Positions 31,207 through 40,113 are shown, numbered from the stretch's first letter. The stretch: 64,000 nucleotides of DNA from Thiorhodovibrio winogradskyi (GCF_036208045.1 NZ_CP121472.1:5033531-5097530), one strand, 5' to 3'. Program-made: numbers and translations. The notes: generated by a model from the sequence alone, not told the origin.

Positions 31207-32568
31207 ATGAGCGACACCGTCAAATACCTGCTCGACGAACAGCACCTGCCCAAGACCTGGTACAACATCAACGCCGATCTGCCCGAGCCGCTGGCGCCGG
31301 TGCTGCATCCTGGCACCAAGCAGCCGATTACCCCGGACGATCTGGCCGTGATTTTTCCGCGCGCGGTGATCGAGCAGGAAATGAGCACCGAGCGGGAGAT
31401 CGAAATCCCCGGGCCGGTACGAGATGTTTACCGCCAATGGCGCCCATCGCCGCTGTTTCGCGCCCGGCGGTTGGAGAAGGCGTTGGATACCCCAGCGCGG
31501 ATTTACTACAAGTACGAGGGAGTGAGCCCGGCTGGCAGTCATAAGCCGAACACGGCCATTGCCCAGGCGTTCTACAACAAGCAGGAAGGTGTCAAGCGCA
31601 TCACCACCGAGACCGGCGCCGGGCAATGGGGCTCCTCGCTCGCGCTGGCCGGGACTTTTTTCGGGCTGGAGATTGTCGTTTACATGGTGCGGGTCAGCTT
31701 TGACCACAAACCCTACCGCCGCGCCTTCATGGAGACCTTCGGCGCGCAGTGTATCGCCAGCCCCAGCAACACCACCGAGGCCGGGCGTGCCATTCTCGCC
31801 GAGCATCCGGACAGCACTGGCAGCCTGGGGATCGCCATCAGCGAGGCGGTCGAGCTGGCCGCCCAGCGCGATGACACCAAGTACGCGCTCGGCAGCGTGC
31901 TCAATCACGTGCTGCTGCACCAAACAGTCACCGGCATCGAGGCCAAGGAACAGATGGCCATGGCCGATGATTACCCGGACATGATCATCGGCTGCACCGG
32001 CGGCGGCAGCAACTTCGCCGGGCTGGCTTTTCCTTTTCTTGAAGAGCGGCTGCGGCAGGGACGCGAGATTGAGTTTATCGCCGTGGAGCCCTCGGCCTGC
32101 CCAACCCTGACCAAGGGCGCCTTTGCCTATGACTTTGGCGACACCGCGCACCTGACCCCGCTGGTCAAGATGTACACTTTGGGCTCAGGCTTCGTGCCGC
32201 CTGGCTTCCATGCCGGCGGGCTGCGCTACCACGGCATGGCCCCACAGATCAGTCATCTGTCCAAGCTCGGGCTACTCAATCCCCGCTCATACAATCAGCT
32301 CGAATGCTTCGCCGCCGGCATCCAGTTCGCCAAGGCCGAGGGCATACTACCCGCGCCCGAGGCCAATCATGCCGTGCGCGGCGCCATTCACGAAGCCGAG
32401 AAGTGTCGCGAGTCGGGCGAGTCCAAGGCAATTCTGTTTAATCTCTGCGGCCACGGCCACTTCGACATGCAGGCCTACATGGACTATACGGCCGGCAAGC
32501 TGAAGGATCTGACCTACGACGAGTCCGAGGTGGCCATGGCGCTGGCCGGACTGCCGTCGGTCGGCTGA
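31207..32568 (+). CDS. tryptophan synthase beta-like enzyme TrpB2
   Basis: A PLP enzyme of 453 residues of the TrpB2 class, longer at the N-terminus than the canonical TrpB (about 400). The PLP lysine is Lys113 in SHKPNTA, and the phosphate-binding loop is GCTGGGSNF. TrpB2 proteins condense indole with serine or phosphoserine and usually act without TrpA, perhaps salvaging indole. AAAGGAAA stands about 12 bases before the ATG. It is monocistronic here, away from any trp operon. Confidence 0.93.
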   Translation: MSDTVKYLLDEQHLPKTWYNINADLPEPLAPVLHPGTKQPITPDDLAVIFPRAVIEQEMSTEREIEIPGPVRDVYRQWRPSPLFRARRLEKALDTPARIYYKYEGVSPAGSHKPNTAIAQAFYNKQEGVKRITTETGAGQWGSSLALAGTFFGLEIVVYMVRVSFDHKPYRRAFMETFGAQCIASPSNTTEAGRAILAEHPDSTGSLGIAISEAVELAAQRDDTKYALGSVLNHVLLHQTVTGIEAKEQMAMADDYPDMIIGCTGGGSNFAGLAFPFLEERLRQGREIEFIAVEPSACPTLTKGAFAYDFGDTAHLTPLVKMYTLGSGFVPPGFHAGGLRYHGMAPQISHLSKLGLLNPRSYNQLECFAAGIQFAKAEGILPAPEANHAVRGAIHEAEKCRESGESKAILFNLCGHGHFDMQAYMDYTAGKLKDLTYDESEVAMALAGLPSVG

Positions 32569-32685
32569 GCTGCCAGGACCGATATTTCCCGGGCCGTTCC
32601 AAGGCTCATGGTCTTGGTCAGCCCGAGCCAGTTTGCGGTTGTTTCACCCCAGCATTCATCATCCACATGTATCAGAGGTCTCGCC

Positions 32686-33096
32686 ATGAGAAGCCGCCAA
32701 AGACAACATCTCTTCATCGCCAGTCTGATCATGCTCTCCAGTCTAGCGCCAAGCCTGCCGGCGCAAGCCTATGACGGACTCGATCTTTACGATTGCGTGA
32801 TTTCCGACCAGGATCGCTTCAACTCAAAGGGGGTGCGACTGACCTCGGTGCGCAACATCTTGGCCCAGGATCGCGCGAACTATCACAAGTTCAACCGTCG
32901 CGACACGCTGGATTCGGCTGATCAGACATTCCTCACCCCAGGGCAACGCCAGCTGTGGCAAAGCGCCCGGGTGGATATCGATCCGGCGCTGCGCGCAAAA
33001 ATTCTCAACGGCGGCGCCGTGGCGATCACTGTCTATGTGTTTTCGCGCGACTGGATCGAGGTGCGGGAAGGCTTGATCCCCCCCGGCGTGAGTTAG
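32686..33096 (+). CDS. small secreted protein of unknown function
   Basis: A 136-residue protein with a signal peptide (HLFIASLIMLSSLAPSLPAQA). Its mature part contains LTPGQRQLWQSARVDIDP and a C-terminal VYVFSRDWIEVREGLIPPGVS. I do not recognise the family. AGAGG lies 7 bases before the ATG. Its last 47 codons are duplicated, with changes, at 39971-40113. The frame is open upstream to 32608, but only this start gives a signal peptide. Confidence 0.65.
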   Translation: MRSRQRQHLFIASLIMLSSLAPSLPAQAYDGLDLYDCVISDQDRFNSKGVRLTSVRNILAQDRANYHKFNRRDTLDSADQTFLTPGQRQLWQSARVDIDPALRAKILNGGAVAITVYVFSRDWIEVREGLIPPGVS

Positions 33097-33383
33097 CTTC
33101 TGATCACACATCAACGGCTCGGGTTATGATCAACGCCTACACTGGCAAGTGTGGACAGCGCACAGTCAGCAATCCGCATCAATCGCCCCGCTACGACCCG
33201 CGATCAACTCAAGCAACTCGAAAACGACCTCTGGTCCGCCGCCGATAACCTGCGGGCCAATTCAGACCTGAAAGCCTCTGAATACAGCACGCCGGTGCTG
33301 GGGCTGATTTTTCTCAAGTTCGCAGACATCAACTACCGCCGCCACGAGCACGCCATCCAGGCCGAATTCGATCAGCTCAAGGG
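32954..33383 (+). repeat. left copy of a diverged 430-bp duplication
   Basis: This segment matches 39971-40404 in the same orientation: the end of the secreted protein, the spacer and the first part of an hsdM. The coding parts are very similar, the spacer much less so, so the duplication is not recent. The two copies bracket the sbtAB/IS region. Confidence 0.8.
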
Positions 33384-33590
33384 CACGCGGCGCGAGAAAC
33401 CGCTGGCCGAGATTGCCATCGCCCGATGCGGGTTCTACCTGCCGAGCCATGCGCGCTACCACTATCTGCTCAATCTGCCCGAAGACGCCGATCTCGCCAA
33501 AGCCATCGAAGCGGTGATGGAATCCATCGAGCACTACAAGCCAGAGCTGAACGGCAGCCTGCCGAAGGAGGAATATTACCGCCTCACGCG
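33193..33590 (+). pseudogene. hsdM 5' remnant, start codon lost
   Basis: Codes for about 130 residues of a type I DNA methyltransferase N-terminus (QLKQLENDLWSAADNLRANS, then GLIFLKFADINYRRHE), ending before the SAM-binding and NPPY/F motifs. The position of the ATG in the other copy (40212) is ACG here. A GTG at 33151 could start a fused frame, but the family start is gone. The sequence differs from both complete hsdM genes of the window, so it comes from a third system. Confidence 0.7.
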
Positions 33591-33903
33591 CACACCCGAG
33601 ACCCGCGAGCTGCCCGCCAACTACCCCTGGCCCGGCAATGTCCGCGAGTTGGAACAGGCCCTGCGGCGCATCATCCTCAATGGCCGCTATGCCCAAGATG
33701 CTTTGTCAGCATCCACTGCCGCACCCGACCAACAGGACCCCTGACTCGCCGCCACGCGAGCCGGCACCCTCGACGCCGCCGCCTTGCTCGCCGGCTACTG
33801 CCAGCGGCTTTATGACCGCCTCGGCACCTTCGAGGCAATCGCCGCCGTCACCCAGCTGTAAAGGCGCACGGTCAAGGAGCATATCGGGAGTTATCGGGCC
33901 TAG
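33591..33903 (+). pseudogene. C-terminal remnant of a sigma-54-dependent activator, fused to the hsdM remnant
   Basis: In the same frame as the hsdM remnant, the text changes to ELPANYPWPGNVRELEQALRR, the end of a sigma-54 AAA+ domain (PWPGNVREL is diagnostic). It is followed by a stop at 33742, then AGYCQRLYDRLGTFEAIAAV, a stop at 33844 and RRTVKEHIGSYR, which resembles a C-terminal helix-turn-helix. Two in-frame stops and a missing N-terminus show it is dead. The junction with hsdM is near 33590 and shows no IS. Confidence 0.65.
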
Positions 33904-33928
33904 CGGGCGCGGTGATGCGCTCGCTATC

Positions 33929-33979
33929 GGTGATTAGCATCAAGAGGTGATTAGCATCAAGAGGTGATTAGCATCAAGA
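33929..33979. repeat. three exact 17-bp tandem repeats
   Basis: GGTGATTAGCATCAAGA occurs three times head to tail without change. It follows the sigma-54 remnant and is not in a coding frame I can support. No spacer separates the units, so it is not CRISPR-like. Confidence 0.9.
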
Positions 33980-34295
33980 ATGGAGAGGCATCATCGCCGC
34001 CCCTGTCCTTCGGATGATGAGGTTTGTGGCCTAGGCTGACGTCCAGAGGCCTGGTCACCTTAATGTGTGTGATTTCCATCACGAGTTTTGCATCAGTATT
34101 AATCGATCTATTGCATAAAAATTATCATTTTTAATCTATCTGATTGCGCCACATATCATCTCGGTATCCGCTCGGAGGTTCCACGCATAGGTGAAAGGGT
34201 TGCGTTGGGGGATGGGTTCCGGGCGGGGAGGTCGCGGGGCGCGCGGCGCCGAGTCGCGCACGCGAGTGCCATTACCCGAAATGAGGAGCGCATCG
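33980..34295. other. intergenic region upstream of sbtA
   Basis: Contains an AT-rich stretch at about 34098-34140 (TTAATCGATC, TTGCATAAAAATTATC), much richer in A/T than its surroundings. It is a plausible promoter or LysR-type operator area for sbtA. I could not fix a good -35/-10 pair. The last 100 bases are GC-rich leader. Confidence 0.4.
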
Positions 34296-34579
34296 ATGGA
34301 GTTTTTACTGGATTTTCTGACCCGTTTCGCCGCGCAGCTGCAATCGCCCACCCTGGGGTTTTTGATCGGGGGAGCGGTACTTGCCGCGCTTGGCAGCCGT
34401 CTGGAGGTGCCAGACGCCATTTACAAGTTCATTGTCTTCATGCTGCTGATGAAGATCGGCCTGAAAGGTGGAATGAAGATCCGCGAGGCGGATTTAGACG
34501 ACATGCTGCTACCCGCGTTGTTCGCCGTGCTGATTGGCGTCATCATTGTGCTGCTGGGGCGTTACACCCTGGCTATCTT
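34296..34579 (+). pseudogene. sbtA: sbtA 5' part, split by an insertion sequence
   Basis: First 95 codons of a sodium-dependent bicarbonate transporter of the SbtA family (QLQSPTLGFLIGGAVLAALG, then PDAIYKFIVFMLLMKIGL). GAGGAG stands 7 bases before the ATG. The frame runs to ATCTT (34575-34579), the target duplication of the inserted element. Joined to 37018-37744 it gives an uninterrupted 336-residue protein, close to cyanobacterial SbtA. The fragment alone ends in unrelated codons inside the element and has too few transmembrane segments to transport. Confidence 0.85.
34575..34579 (+). repeat. target-site duplication ATCTT, left copy
   Basis: ATCTT occurs immediately before the element (34575-34579) and immediately after it (37013-37017). 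Keeping one copy restores the sbtA codons for LAILPKIRT. Confidence 0.85.
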
Positions 34580-34602
34580 CAGACAACCTGATCTCAGGGA
34601 AT

Positions 34603-36813
34603 TTACGCTGAGCCCAATTTCAGCACCAGGCGCAGATTGGTGCGGGGAAAAACCGTCTCGGTTTCATTCAGCTCCTCACAGAGTTTTGCAATGACCCGAT
34701 CATTCGCCGCATTGGCGGAATGATGCAGTCGTACGGTCAATGTGCCCGCCTCTAGATCGGGAATTAAATCCGCCTCGGTGGTATAGAGCGCTCGCAATAA
34801 GGCGCGTGCCTCATCGGGACGCGTCAAATGCTCGCGCAAGCTATTGGCCATGGCTGTCTCGGCGCGATAGGCAATCATCTTTACTGTATCGATCAGTTGT
34901 TTGCTGCGCGTTGCCAGCTGACGAAAGCGCGCCTCTTCAGGCAGCTCCTCAATACGGATGTGCTTCGGAGTGTCCTTGCGCTGTGCCTTGAGCTGATCGA
35001 GGTCCTGTTGCAGCGTTTCGATCTCCTCCTGCAGTGCGGCTTTTTTGCGCACAAAGGGCTCGACATGCGTGGGCTCGATGGTGTCATCGAGCGTCATCTC
35101 CCCGAAGCGTGCCAGACGCCGGGTGAGTTTTCCGGTTACGGAGCGAACCTCCCCATCGAGCTGGCGGTAGTCAGGGTTCACCACCTCGATGGGGTCGGAA
35201 ATCGCCTCGGTGCGATAGTCGACCAAGCGGTCTAGAGAGAAGTGTTGGCGGGCATACTTGAAGAAGTTTTCCTGAGACCAGCGGGCGAACATGGCTGCCG
35301 CCAGGGGGGCCCCATCGCTGCGGTAGTCCGTGCTCAGGATCGCGGTCTGATGGGCGCGTTCAGTCAATTTGCGCAGCTCTCTGACCCATAACCCATTGCT
35401 CAAGCGCGTCCCCCGTTCGGCCAGATCCATGGTCACCAGCTCGCCGCTGGCCAACCGCACCCGCGTGGCGGCAAACTCCTCCTCGGACCAGGGATCGCCG
35501 GGGAATTTGTGGTAGGTCAAACAGGCAATGCGCAGCGCTTTCATCCGGTTGAAAAAATCTGGCGAATAGCCTTCACGATCAAAGACAATGGTGAAGCGAT
35601 GGGCCAATGGATCGTCCGCTGGTGGATCGGCAAGGCGGGCCGCGGGCAACGAGTGCTCCAATTGCGGCACGATCTTGTGCTCAATGGTCTGAATCAGTCC
35701 AGGGTCGACCGCCTGGTTGATGACCAAGAAGGGCTGACCATCCATGGCATTGACCCAGTAATCGGTCGTGGCGCGCAGACACAGCCGCTCACGGGCGACG
35801 TAGTGACGGGGCAGTTTGGTTTGGCTGCCGTGATAAACGCGCACATGACCATCGATGTAAAGGACGCCCGCTTGGTCCGGTGCTGCCGCCATCCATTGCG
35901 CGCACAAGGCCGCTCCCCACAGGGCCGCCCCATCGCCTTGGGAGAGCAGATGAATCTTGATGCGCAGGGTGCGCACTTCGGGAATCCGATCCAAACCCAG
36001 CAGTTTGCCCCATTCCCCGGGGGCGCTATAGCGCAACGATTCGATAAAAGGCAGGCGGGCTAAGGCCATGAAGCCAAGCAGCAGCAAGAGGCTATCGAGA
36101 CCGTAATACCCTTTGGGCAATTCCAAATGGCCCTCAAGATGATCGAGTAAACCGACGGCGAGCAAGGCGGGCAGCGCGCATAGCAGTCCGCCATTGGGAA
36201 CATCCAGCGCCGGGGTGAAGTCCGGGGCCACGGCGTCGAGCTCACCGATGCTGGCCGCAAGCCGGCCTTCGACATCGCTGGCTCCCATGCCCATCGCAGC
36301 GGCTTGGTCGAGCGTGGAGCGCTCGCTTTTGCAGGTCAGCGCCTGACTTTGGGGGGCGCTTTTCTCGCTCCGATGCAGGCGTCCGGCACGAATCGCCTTG
36401 GAGAAGGTGTCGCGCTTGATGTCTAACCGGTCAGCCACCTGCGAGGGCTCGAGACCTTCGTCGAGCAGTTGCTGGGCTTCGGCGAGCACTGCGGGGGTCA
36501 AGATGGCCGGTCCGCGGCGCTTGCGCGGTTGGTAAAACCCCTTGGGGCCCTCGCGGCGATAGCGCTTCACGGCGCGCTTGAGACTGATCTTGGAGACGCC
36601 AAAGGCACGGATAATCTGCGCTTGGGTGGCCAGGCCATTGACGCAGAACTGCGCGGTAATCATGCGAAAGGTGGCGATATCGTCTTCGTCATGGCGAAAG
36701 ACGGGAAGGCCGAAGTAGAAGTAGATGACCTCACCGTCTTCTTTGCTGAAAGCCAAGTTGGCGGTGATCTCTGTGACTCCATGGGGAAATAACGGCAACT
36801 GCATTTGTGGCAT
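34603..36813 (-). CDS. large DDE transposase with N-terminal helix-turn-helix
   Basis: About 736 residues. The N-terminal part contains a Rep-type helix-turn-helix (FCVNGLATQAQIIRAFGVSK, then RRGPAILTPAVLAEAQQLLD). The central part has plausible catalytic acids in VLYIDGHVRVYHG, TIVFDREGYSPDFF and RWSQENFFKYARQ. The C-terminus is coiled-coil-like (ALQEEIETLQQDLDQLKAQ). The frame is open to a TTG at 36888; the ATG at 36813 (MPQMQLPLFPHG) is a likely start. It appears intact, so the element may still move. The family is unassigned by me. Confidence 0.8.
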   Translation of the reverse strand: MPQMQLPLFPHGVTEITANLAFSKEDGEVIYFYFGLPVFRHDEDDIATFRMITAQFCVNGLATQAQIIRAFGVSKISLKRAVKRYRREGPKGFYQPRKRRGPAILTPAVLAEAQQLLDEGLEPSQVADRLDIKRDTFSKAIRAGRLHRSEKSAPQSQALTCKSERSTLDQAAAMGMGASDVEGRLAASIGELDAVAPDFTPALDVPNGGLLCALPALLAVGLLDHLEGHLELPKGYYGLDSLLLLLGFMALARLPFIESLRYSAPGEWGKLLGLDRIPEVRTLRIKIHLLSQGDGAALWGAALCAQWMAAAPDQAGVLYIDGHVRVYHGSQTKLPRHYVARERLCLRATTDYWVNAMDGQPFLVINQAVDPGLIQTIEHKIVPQLEHSLPAARLADPPADDPLAHRFTIVFDREGYSPDFFNRMKALRIACLTYHKFPGDPWSEEEFAATRVRLASGELVTMDLAERGTRLSNGLWVRELRKLTERAHQTAILSTDYRSDGAPLAAAMFARWSQENFFKYARQHFSLDRLVDYRTEAISDPIEVVNPDYRQLDGEVRSVTGKLTRRLARFGEMTLDDTIEPTHVEPFVRKKAALQEEIETLQQDLDQLKAQRKDTPKHIRIEELPEEARFRQLATRSKQLIDTVKMIAYRAETAMANSLREHLTRPDEARALLRALYTTEADLIPDLEAGTLTVRLHHSANAANDRVIAKLCEELNETETVFPRTNLRLVLKLGSA

Positions 36814-36996
36814 TGGTTTGGACGCAAGGCGTAAGTGGGATTTGGGCGCGGCGGCCTCCGCCACACCGCCAACAGGGTATCTTCGCAAAATCCGCCAGCG
36901 TTGTGGCCTTGCGACCGGCTCGGTCCCGGTGTGGCTTTCTAATAGGCCGATTCAACACGATTTTTCCGCCAGTCAAGTCAAATCAAGCGGCAGGTC

Positions 36997-37012
36997 GAGA
37001 TCAGGTCATCTG
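36997..37012 (-). repeat. right terminal inverted repeat of the sbtA element
   Basis: Read inward it is CAGATGACCTGATCTC; its partner at 34580-34595 differs at two positions. Confidence 0.85.
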
Positions 37013-37744
37013 ATCTTGCCGAAAATCCGGACCGAGGAGGGGATCGCAACGGCGGGCCTGTTCGGCGCCGTGAGTGGCTCGACCCTGGCCGCGGCCATGG
37101 CGGTGATGGATGCCGAGGGCCTCACCTACGAGGCATGGGCGCCAGCGCTTTATCCCTTCATGGATATCCCGGCACTGGTGCTGGCCATCGTCATGGCCAA
37201 CGTCTATCTGACCAAGCGCAAGGGCGATGCTGGGACGCGGGTGAAAATCTGGCCCATCGTCACCGATAGCCTGCGCGGTTCGGCGCTCTCTGCTCTACTG
37301 CTTGGCATAGCGCTCGGTTTGCTGACACGGCCAGACTTTGTCTATGACTCCTTCTACGAGCCGCTGTTTCGCGGTCTGCTATCGGTGCTGATGCTGGTGA
37401 TGGGTATGGAGGCTTATGCGCGCGTTAACGAGTTGCGCAAAGTCGCTCACTGGTATGCCGTGTATGGCGCCGTGGCGCCCCTGGTGCATGGATTGATTGC
37501 CTTTGGGCTCGGCTATATCGCGCACGTCACCACCGGCTTTAGTCCAGGTGGCGTGGTGCTGCTCTCGGTGCTGGCCGCGTCGAGTTCCGATATTTCAGGA
37601 CCACCGACGCTGCGCGCGGGTATTCCGTCCGCCAATCCCTCGGCTTATATCGGCGCCTCGACCGCCCTCGGAACCCCGGTGGCCATTGCTATTGGCATTC
37701 CGTTGTTCATTGGCCTGGCGCAAGTAGTCTTCGCCAGCGCCTGA
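37013..37744 (+). pseudogene. sbtA: sbtA 3' part after the insertion
   Basis: Begins with the second ATCTT copy and continues LPKIRTEEGIATAGLFGAVSG, then ALYPFMDIPALVLAIVMANV and PSANPSAYIGASTALGTP, all hallmarks of SbtA. There is no stop or frameshift to the TGA at 37744, so the gene was intact when the element landed. In SbtA this half carries most of the transmembrane helices. A long frame from 36725 runs into it from the element, so a fusion transcript is possible but would lack the first helices. Confidence 0.85.
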
Positions 37745-37801
37745 GCTCATCCCGTTCCTCCAGTATTCACAAAAAAATCATCATTAAGAAGGTGACAGCC
37801 C

Positions 37802-37896
37802 ATGATTAGACAAGCCATCAAGCTCACCATTGTGACCGAACGCCTGTTGCTGAAGGAGATTATCCGCGTGATTGAAGCAGCTGGCGCCAGCGGTTA
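37802..37896 (+). pseudogene. sbtB: sbtB 5' part, split by an ISAzo13-type element
   Basis: Encodes MIRQAIKLTIVTERLLLKEI and the next 11 residues of a PII-like SbtB protein, then is broken at GGTTA. SbtB binds adenine nucleotides and regulates SbtA. AAGGTGA precedes the ATG, 57 bases after sbtA. Read through, it stops inside the element after 31 codons. Confidence 0.85.
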
Positions 37897-37903
37897 GGTG
37901 ATT

Positions 37904-39136
37904 TCAGGAAACAAAGCTACCAGCCCCGAGGGGCTGAATCAGAATATCGTACTTAGGCAGATCAGGATTGCGATCCAGCCGAGCTTCGACGGCTCGCATG
38001 GCTTTTTTTGTCAGAGAGATTCCTTTTTCATAGACGGTGGTGCACAGATTCACAACCGGTTGGATGCCTTTCCAGGTCATGGTGCGCGCCCAGGCGAGCA
38101 TGGTCTCGGTATCGACGAGCAGGGCGCCGTTCCAGTGCAGTTCCAGAATGCCCCAGCACCGCTCAATGGGATTGTATTTGCTGTGATAGGGTGGAAAGTA
38201 AAGCAAGTGGATGGGTTTGTTGATTTGATCAGCCCATGCCACGATGCGATGAAGAAACTGAGAGCGTACGCCACTGCTTTCAGGCCCGTTATCGATCTTG
38301 ATCTGAATCAGCGTGGTGGCCTGCCGTTCGGCAAGAGGGAGCCGCTCCCACCACGCCTGCAAGGCATCGACGATGAAGTCGCTGGTTTTTGCTGAACTTC
38401 CGAAGTGGATGGTGAGTTGCCCGGTGTCTTCATCAAGGATGCCGCAAGGGGGATGCTTTCCGTTATCGCCCATGTCGTGATCACAGGCGCGCTGGTTGCC
38501 GCGCGTTAACCCACCGCGCGAGAACGGCCCAAGTTTCACGGTCGCCTTGCAGTCAACGCTGATGCGTTTGGCGCCCAGCACTTGGTTGGCGGCGTCTTTC
38601 TTCTTGATGTTGATGAAGATATCGTTGGTCTGCGGAATCTTTTTTTTTGGCTTGGCTTTGACAACGCGACGCAAACGATACCCCAGTCGATTGAGGATTC
38701 TAGCCAGCGTGCCGCGTGCGGGCAGAGCCTCCTGCGGATAACCGAGTTCACGCAGCCGCTGGCGCGCTTGTGCCGCCGTCAGCCGGGTAAAGGCCACAGT
38801 GCTGGTGAAGCTTGGCTCCTGCTGGGCGTGCTCCTCGGCGAGTCGACGCAAATCCGCTGCCGCTTCGGGATAGTTCTCTTCCCAGCGCTTCCTTCCAGTC
38901 GTCAAGGGCTTGGCACTCAGACACACGACTCCGGTGCGCGCCTCGCCGAGACCCGTTTCCACCATCTCGCGCCCCCAGCCAAACAGCGACTCGGCTTTTC
39001 GCGCGCTGCCTGCGCAGTATTTCAGGGTCATCTCAGCGACAAAGGCACGACGCTCGCAACCGTGCATTTTCGAGGCCGCGAATCGGATGTCCGCAACATG
39101 TTCGCAGGTGGGCAACGAGTTTGATGGTAGCGCCAT
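37904..39136 (-). CDS. ISAzo13-family transposase
   Basis: A 410-residue DDE transposase. Diagnostic segments are KRISVDCKATVKLGPFSRGG, CGILDEDTGQLTIHFGSS, IKIDNGPESSGVRSQFL and LLYFPPYHSKYNPIERCWG, which supply the catalytic acids. The stop lies inside the terminal repeat. The gene is full-length with no stops, so it is probably functional. Confidence 0.92.
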   Translation of the reverse strand: MALPSNSLPTCEHVADIRFAASKMHGCERRAFVAEMTLKYCAGSARKAESLFGWGREMVETGLGEARTGVVCLSAKPLTTGRKRWEENYPEAAADLRRLAEEHAQQEPSFTSTVAFTRLTAAQARQRLRELGYPQEALPARGTLARILNRLGYRLRRVVKAKPKKKIPQTNDIFINIKKKDAANQVLGAKRISVDCKATVKLGPFSRGGLTRGNQRACDHDMGDNGKHPPCGILDEDTGQLTIHFGSSAKTSDFIVDALQAWWERLPLAERQATTLIQIKIDNGPESSGVRSQFLHRIVAWADQINKPIHLLYFPPYHSKYNPIERCWGILELHWNGALLVDTETMLAWARTMTWKGIQPVVNLCTTVYEKGISLTKKAMRAVEARLDRNPDLPKYDILIQPLGAGSFVS

Positions 39137-39221
39137 TTCTTAAAAACTCTCCAACAATCAGAAAGGCTTCCATTATTACCCATGTTCTGAGTCAGAAAAA
39201 GCCTTCAAGAGGCTAAATTAT

Positions 39222-39246
39222 GGTAGCTTTATTAGTTGAAATCACC
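39222..39246 (-). repeat. right terminal inverted repeat of the ISAzo13-type element
   Basis: Read inward it starts GGTGATTTCAACTAATAAAG; the partner is 37897-37921, with 21 of 25 positions identical. Confidence 0.88.
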
Positions 39247-39469
39247 TTATACGGTTATGCCAGCCAGCGGCAAGGGCAGCAAAAACCTGCGCTCCTCCGG
39301 TGACCCCATGGTCTCGGACACTTATGCCAATGTGCGTATCGAGGTGATCACGACCGAGCCCGAGATGTCCGAGCGTATTGCCAATGAGATCGGCGAGAAG
39401 TTCTTCGAGAACTTCTCCGGCATCATTTACCGCGATCAGGTCGAAGTCATGCGGGCGCACTGGCTTTGA
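39247..39469 (+). pseudogene. sbtB: sbtB 3' part after the insertion
   Basis: After the second TTA the frame reads YTVMPASGKGSKNLRSSG, then IGEKFFENFSGIIYRDQVEV, the remaining 73 residues of a PII-like SbtB with its nucleotide-binding GKGSKNLRSSG loop. Joined to the first part it makes an intact 104-residue protein. It ends RAHWL and so lacks the C-terminal Cys-containing R-loop of cyanobacterial SbtB. Confidence 0.85.
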
Positions 39470-39571
39470 ACCCAGGATAAACCTCGGCGCCCGGCGGTGG
39501 CGACTGTGATCGCGCGGGTGTTGGTGGCTGACCCTAATAACCCTATTGATCAGTCCCCAATTAACCACCCC

Positions 39572-39590
39572 TTATTGGTCCCGCCAATAA
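39572..39590 (-). terminator. hairpin after the coiled-coil gene
   Basis: Perfect 7-base inverted repeat TTATTGG/CCAATAA with a 5-base loop, four bases past the stop of the minus-strand gene. It is A/T-rich and has no clear T run, so termination is only possible. Confidence 0.35.
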
Positions 39591-39594
39591 TAGC

Positions 39595-39819
39595 TCACGC
39601 GGATGCCAGCTCCAAGCGTTGCTCAATATGCTCAACGCGACGACGCAATTCGTCGAGTTCAGACTTACCGGAATACACCGCTGTTGTCAGACCACCGACT
39701 TGCGGCCCCAGTGCGGAGAGTTGAAGCTCGATTTGTACCAGCCTTTCGCCATGTTCCGCTTGCGTTGCCCGAATTGCCCGTAAATGCTCCAGCACTAAAT
39801 TGTCCACATTCTCAGGCAT
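39595..39819 (-). CDS. small coiled-coil protein of unknown function
   Basis: A 74-residue protein, almost entirely heptad-like helix (LVLEHLRAIRATQAEHGERL, then ELDELRRRVEHIEQRLEL). Similar small proteins occur in purple bacteria next to mobile or toxin-like genes; their role is unknown. The start at 39819 has AAGGAGAAGC 5-10 bases upstream. An upstream extension of the frame to 39945 has no family support. No partner gene is seen. Confidence 0.65.
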   Translation of the reverse strand: MPENVDNLVLEHLRAIRATQAEHGERLVQIELQLSALGPQVGGLTTAVYSGKSELDELRRRVEHIEQRLELASA

Positions 39820-39970
39820 ACCTGCTTCTCCTTGGATCCGCACAAATCCAGTATACCGCAACCCTTCCACTGCCCGGCTCTTGTTGATGGCCTGAACATG
39901 GCGCCACCCGATGCTGTAATTATATACCGGGTCACCCGAACCCAAAGTTTACGTTTGGCGCGGAGGCGGT

Positions 39971-40113
39971 TGTGGCAAAACGCTCGGGTGGATGTCGACC
40001 CGGCGCTTCGCGCAACAATTCTCAACGGCGATGCTGTGGCGATCACTGTCCATGTGTTTTCCCGCGACTGGGTCGAGGTGCGGGAAGGCCTGATACCTCT
40101 TGGCGTGAGCTAG
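39971..40113 (+). pseudogene. 3' remnant of the secreted-protein gene, second copy
   Basis: Codes for LWQNARVDVDPALRATILNG, then VHVFSRDWVEVREGLIPLGVS, the same end as the protein at 32686-33096 with several substitutions. The signal peptide and first two thirds are absent. Confidence 0.75.

Larger units (their letters stand above)
34580..37012. mobile_element. 2433-bp insertion sequence within sbtA
   Basis: Ends are a 16-base imperfect inverted repeat: CAGACAACCTGATCTC at 34580-34595 and CAGATGACCTGATCTC read inward from 37012 (14 of 16 identical). A 5-base target duplication ATCTT flanks it. It holds one large transposase gene on the minus strand that fills almost the whole element. The family is not certain; the size and 5-base duplication resemble IS1634-type or unclassified DDE elements. 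Confidence 0.85.
37897..39246. mobile_element. 1350-bp ISAzo13-family insertion sequence within sbtB
   Basis: Terminal inverted repeats of 25 bases with 21 identical: one end begins GGTGATTTCAGGAAACAAAG, the other GGTGATTTCAACTAATAAAG, both ending CTACC. TTA is duplicated (37894-37896 and 39247-39249). Removing the element and one TTA restores sbtB. It carries one transposase on the minus strand. Confidence 0.9.

Noticed and set aside
33929-33979. Possible CRISPR array
   Set aside because: Three 17-bp units with no spacers and no cas genes nearby; a plain tandem repeat.
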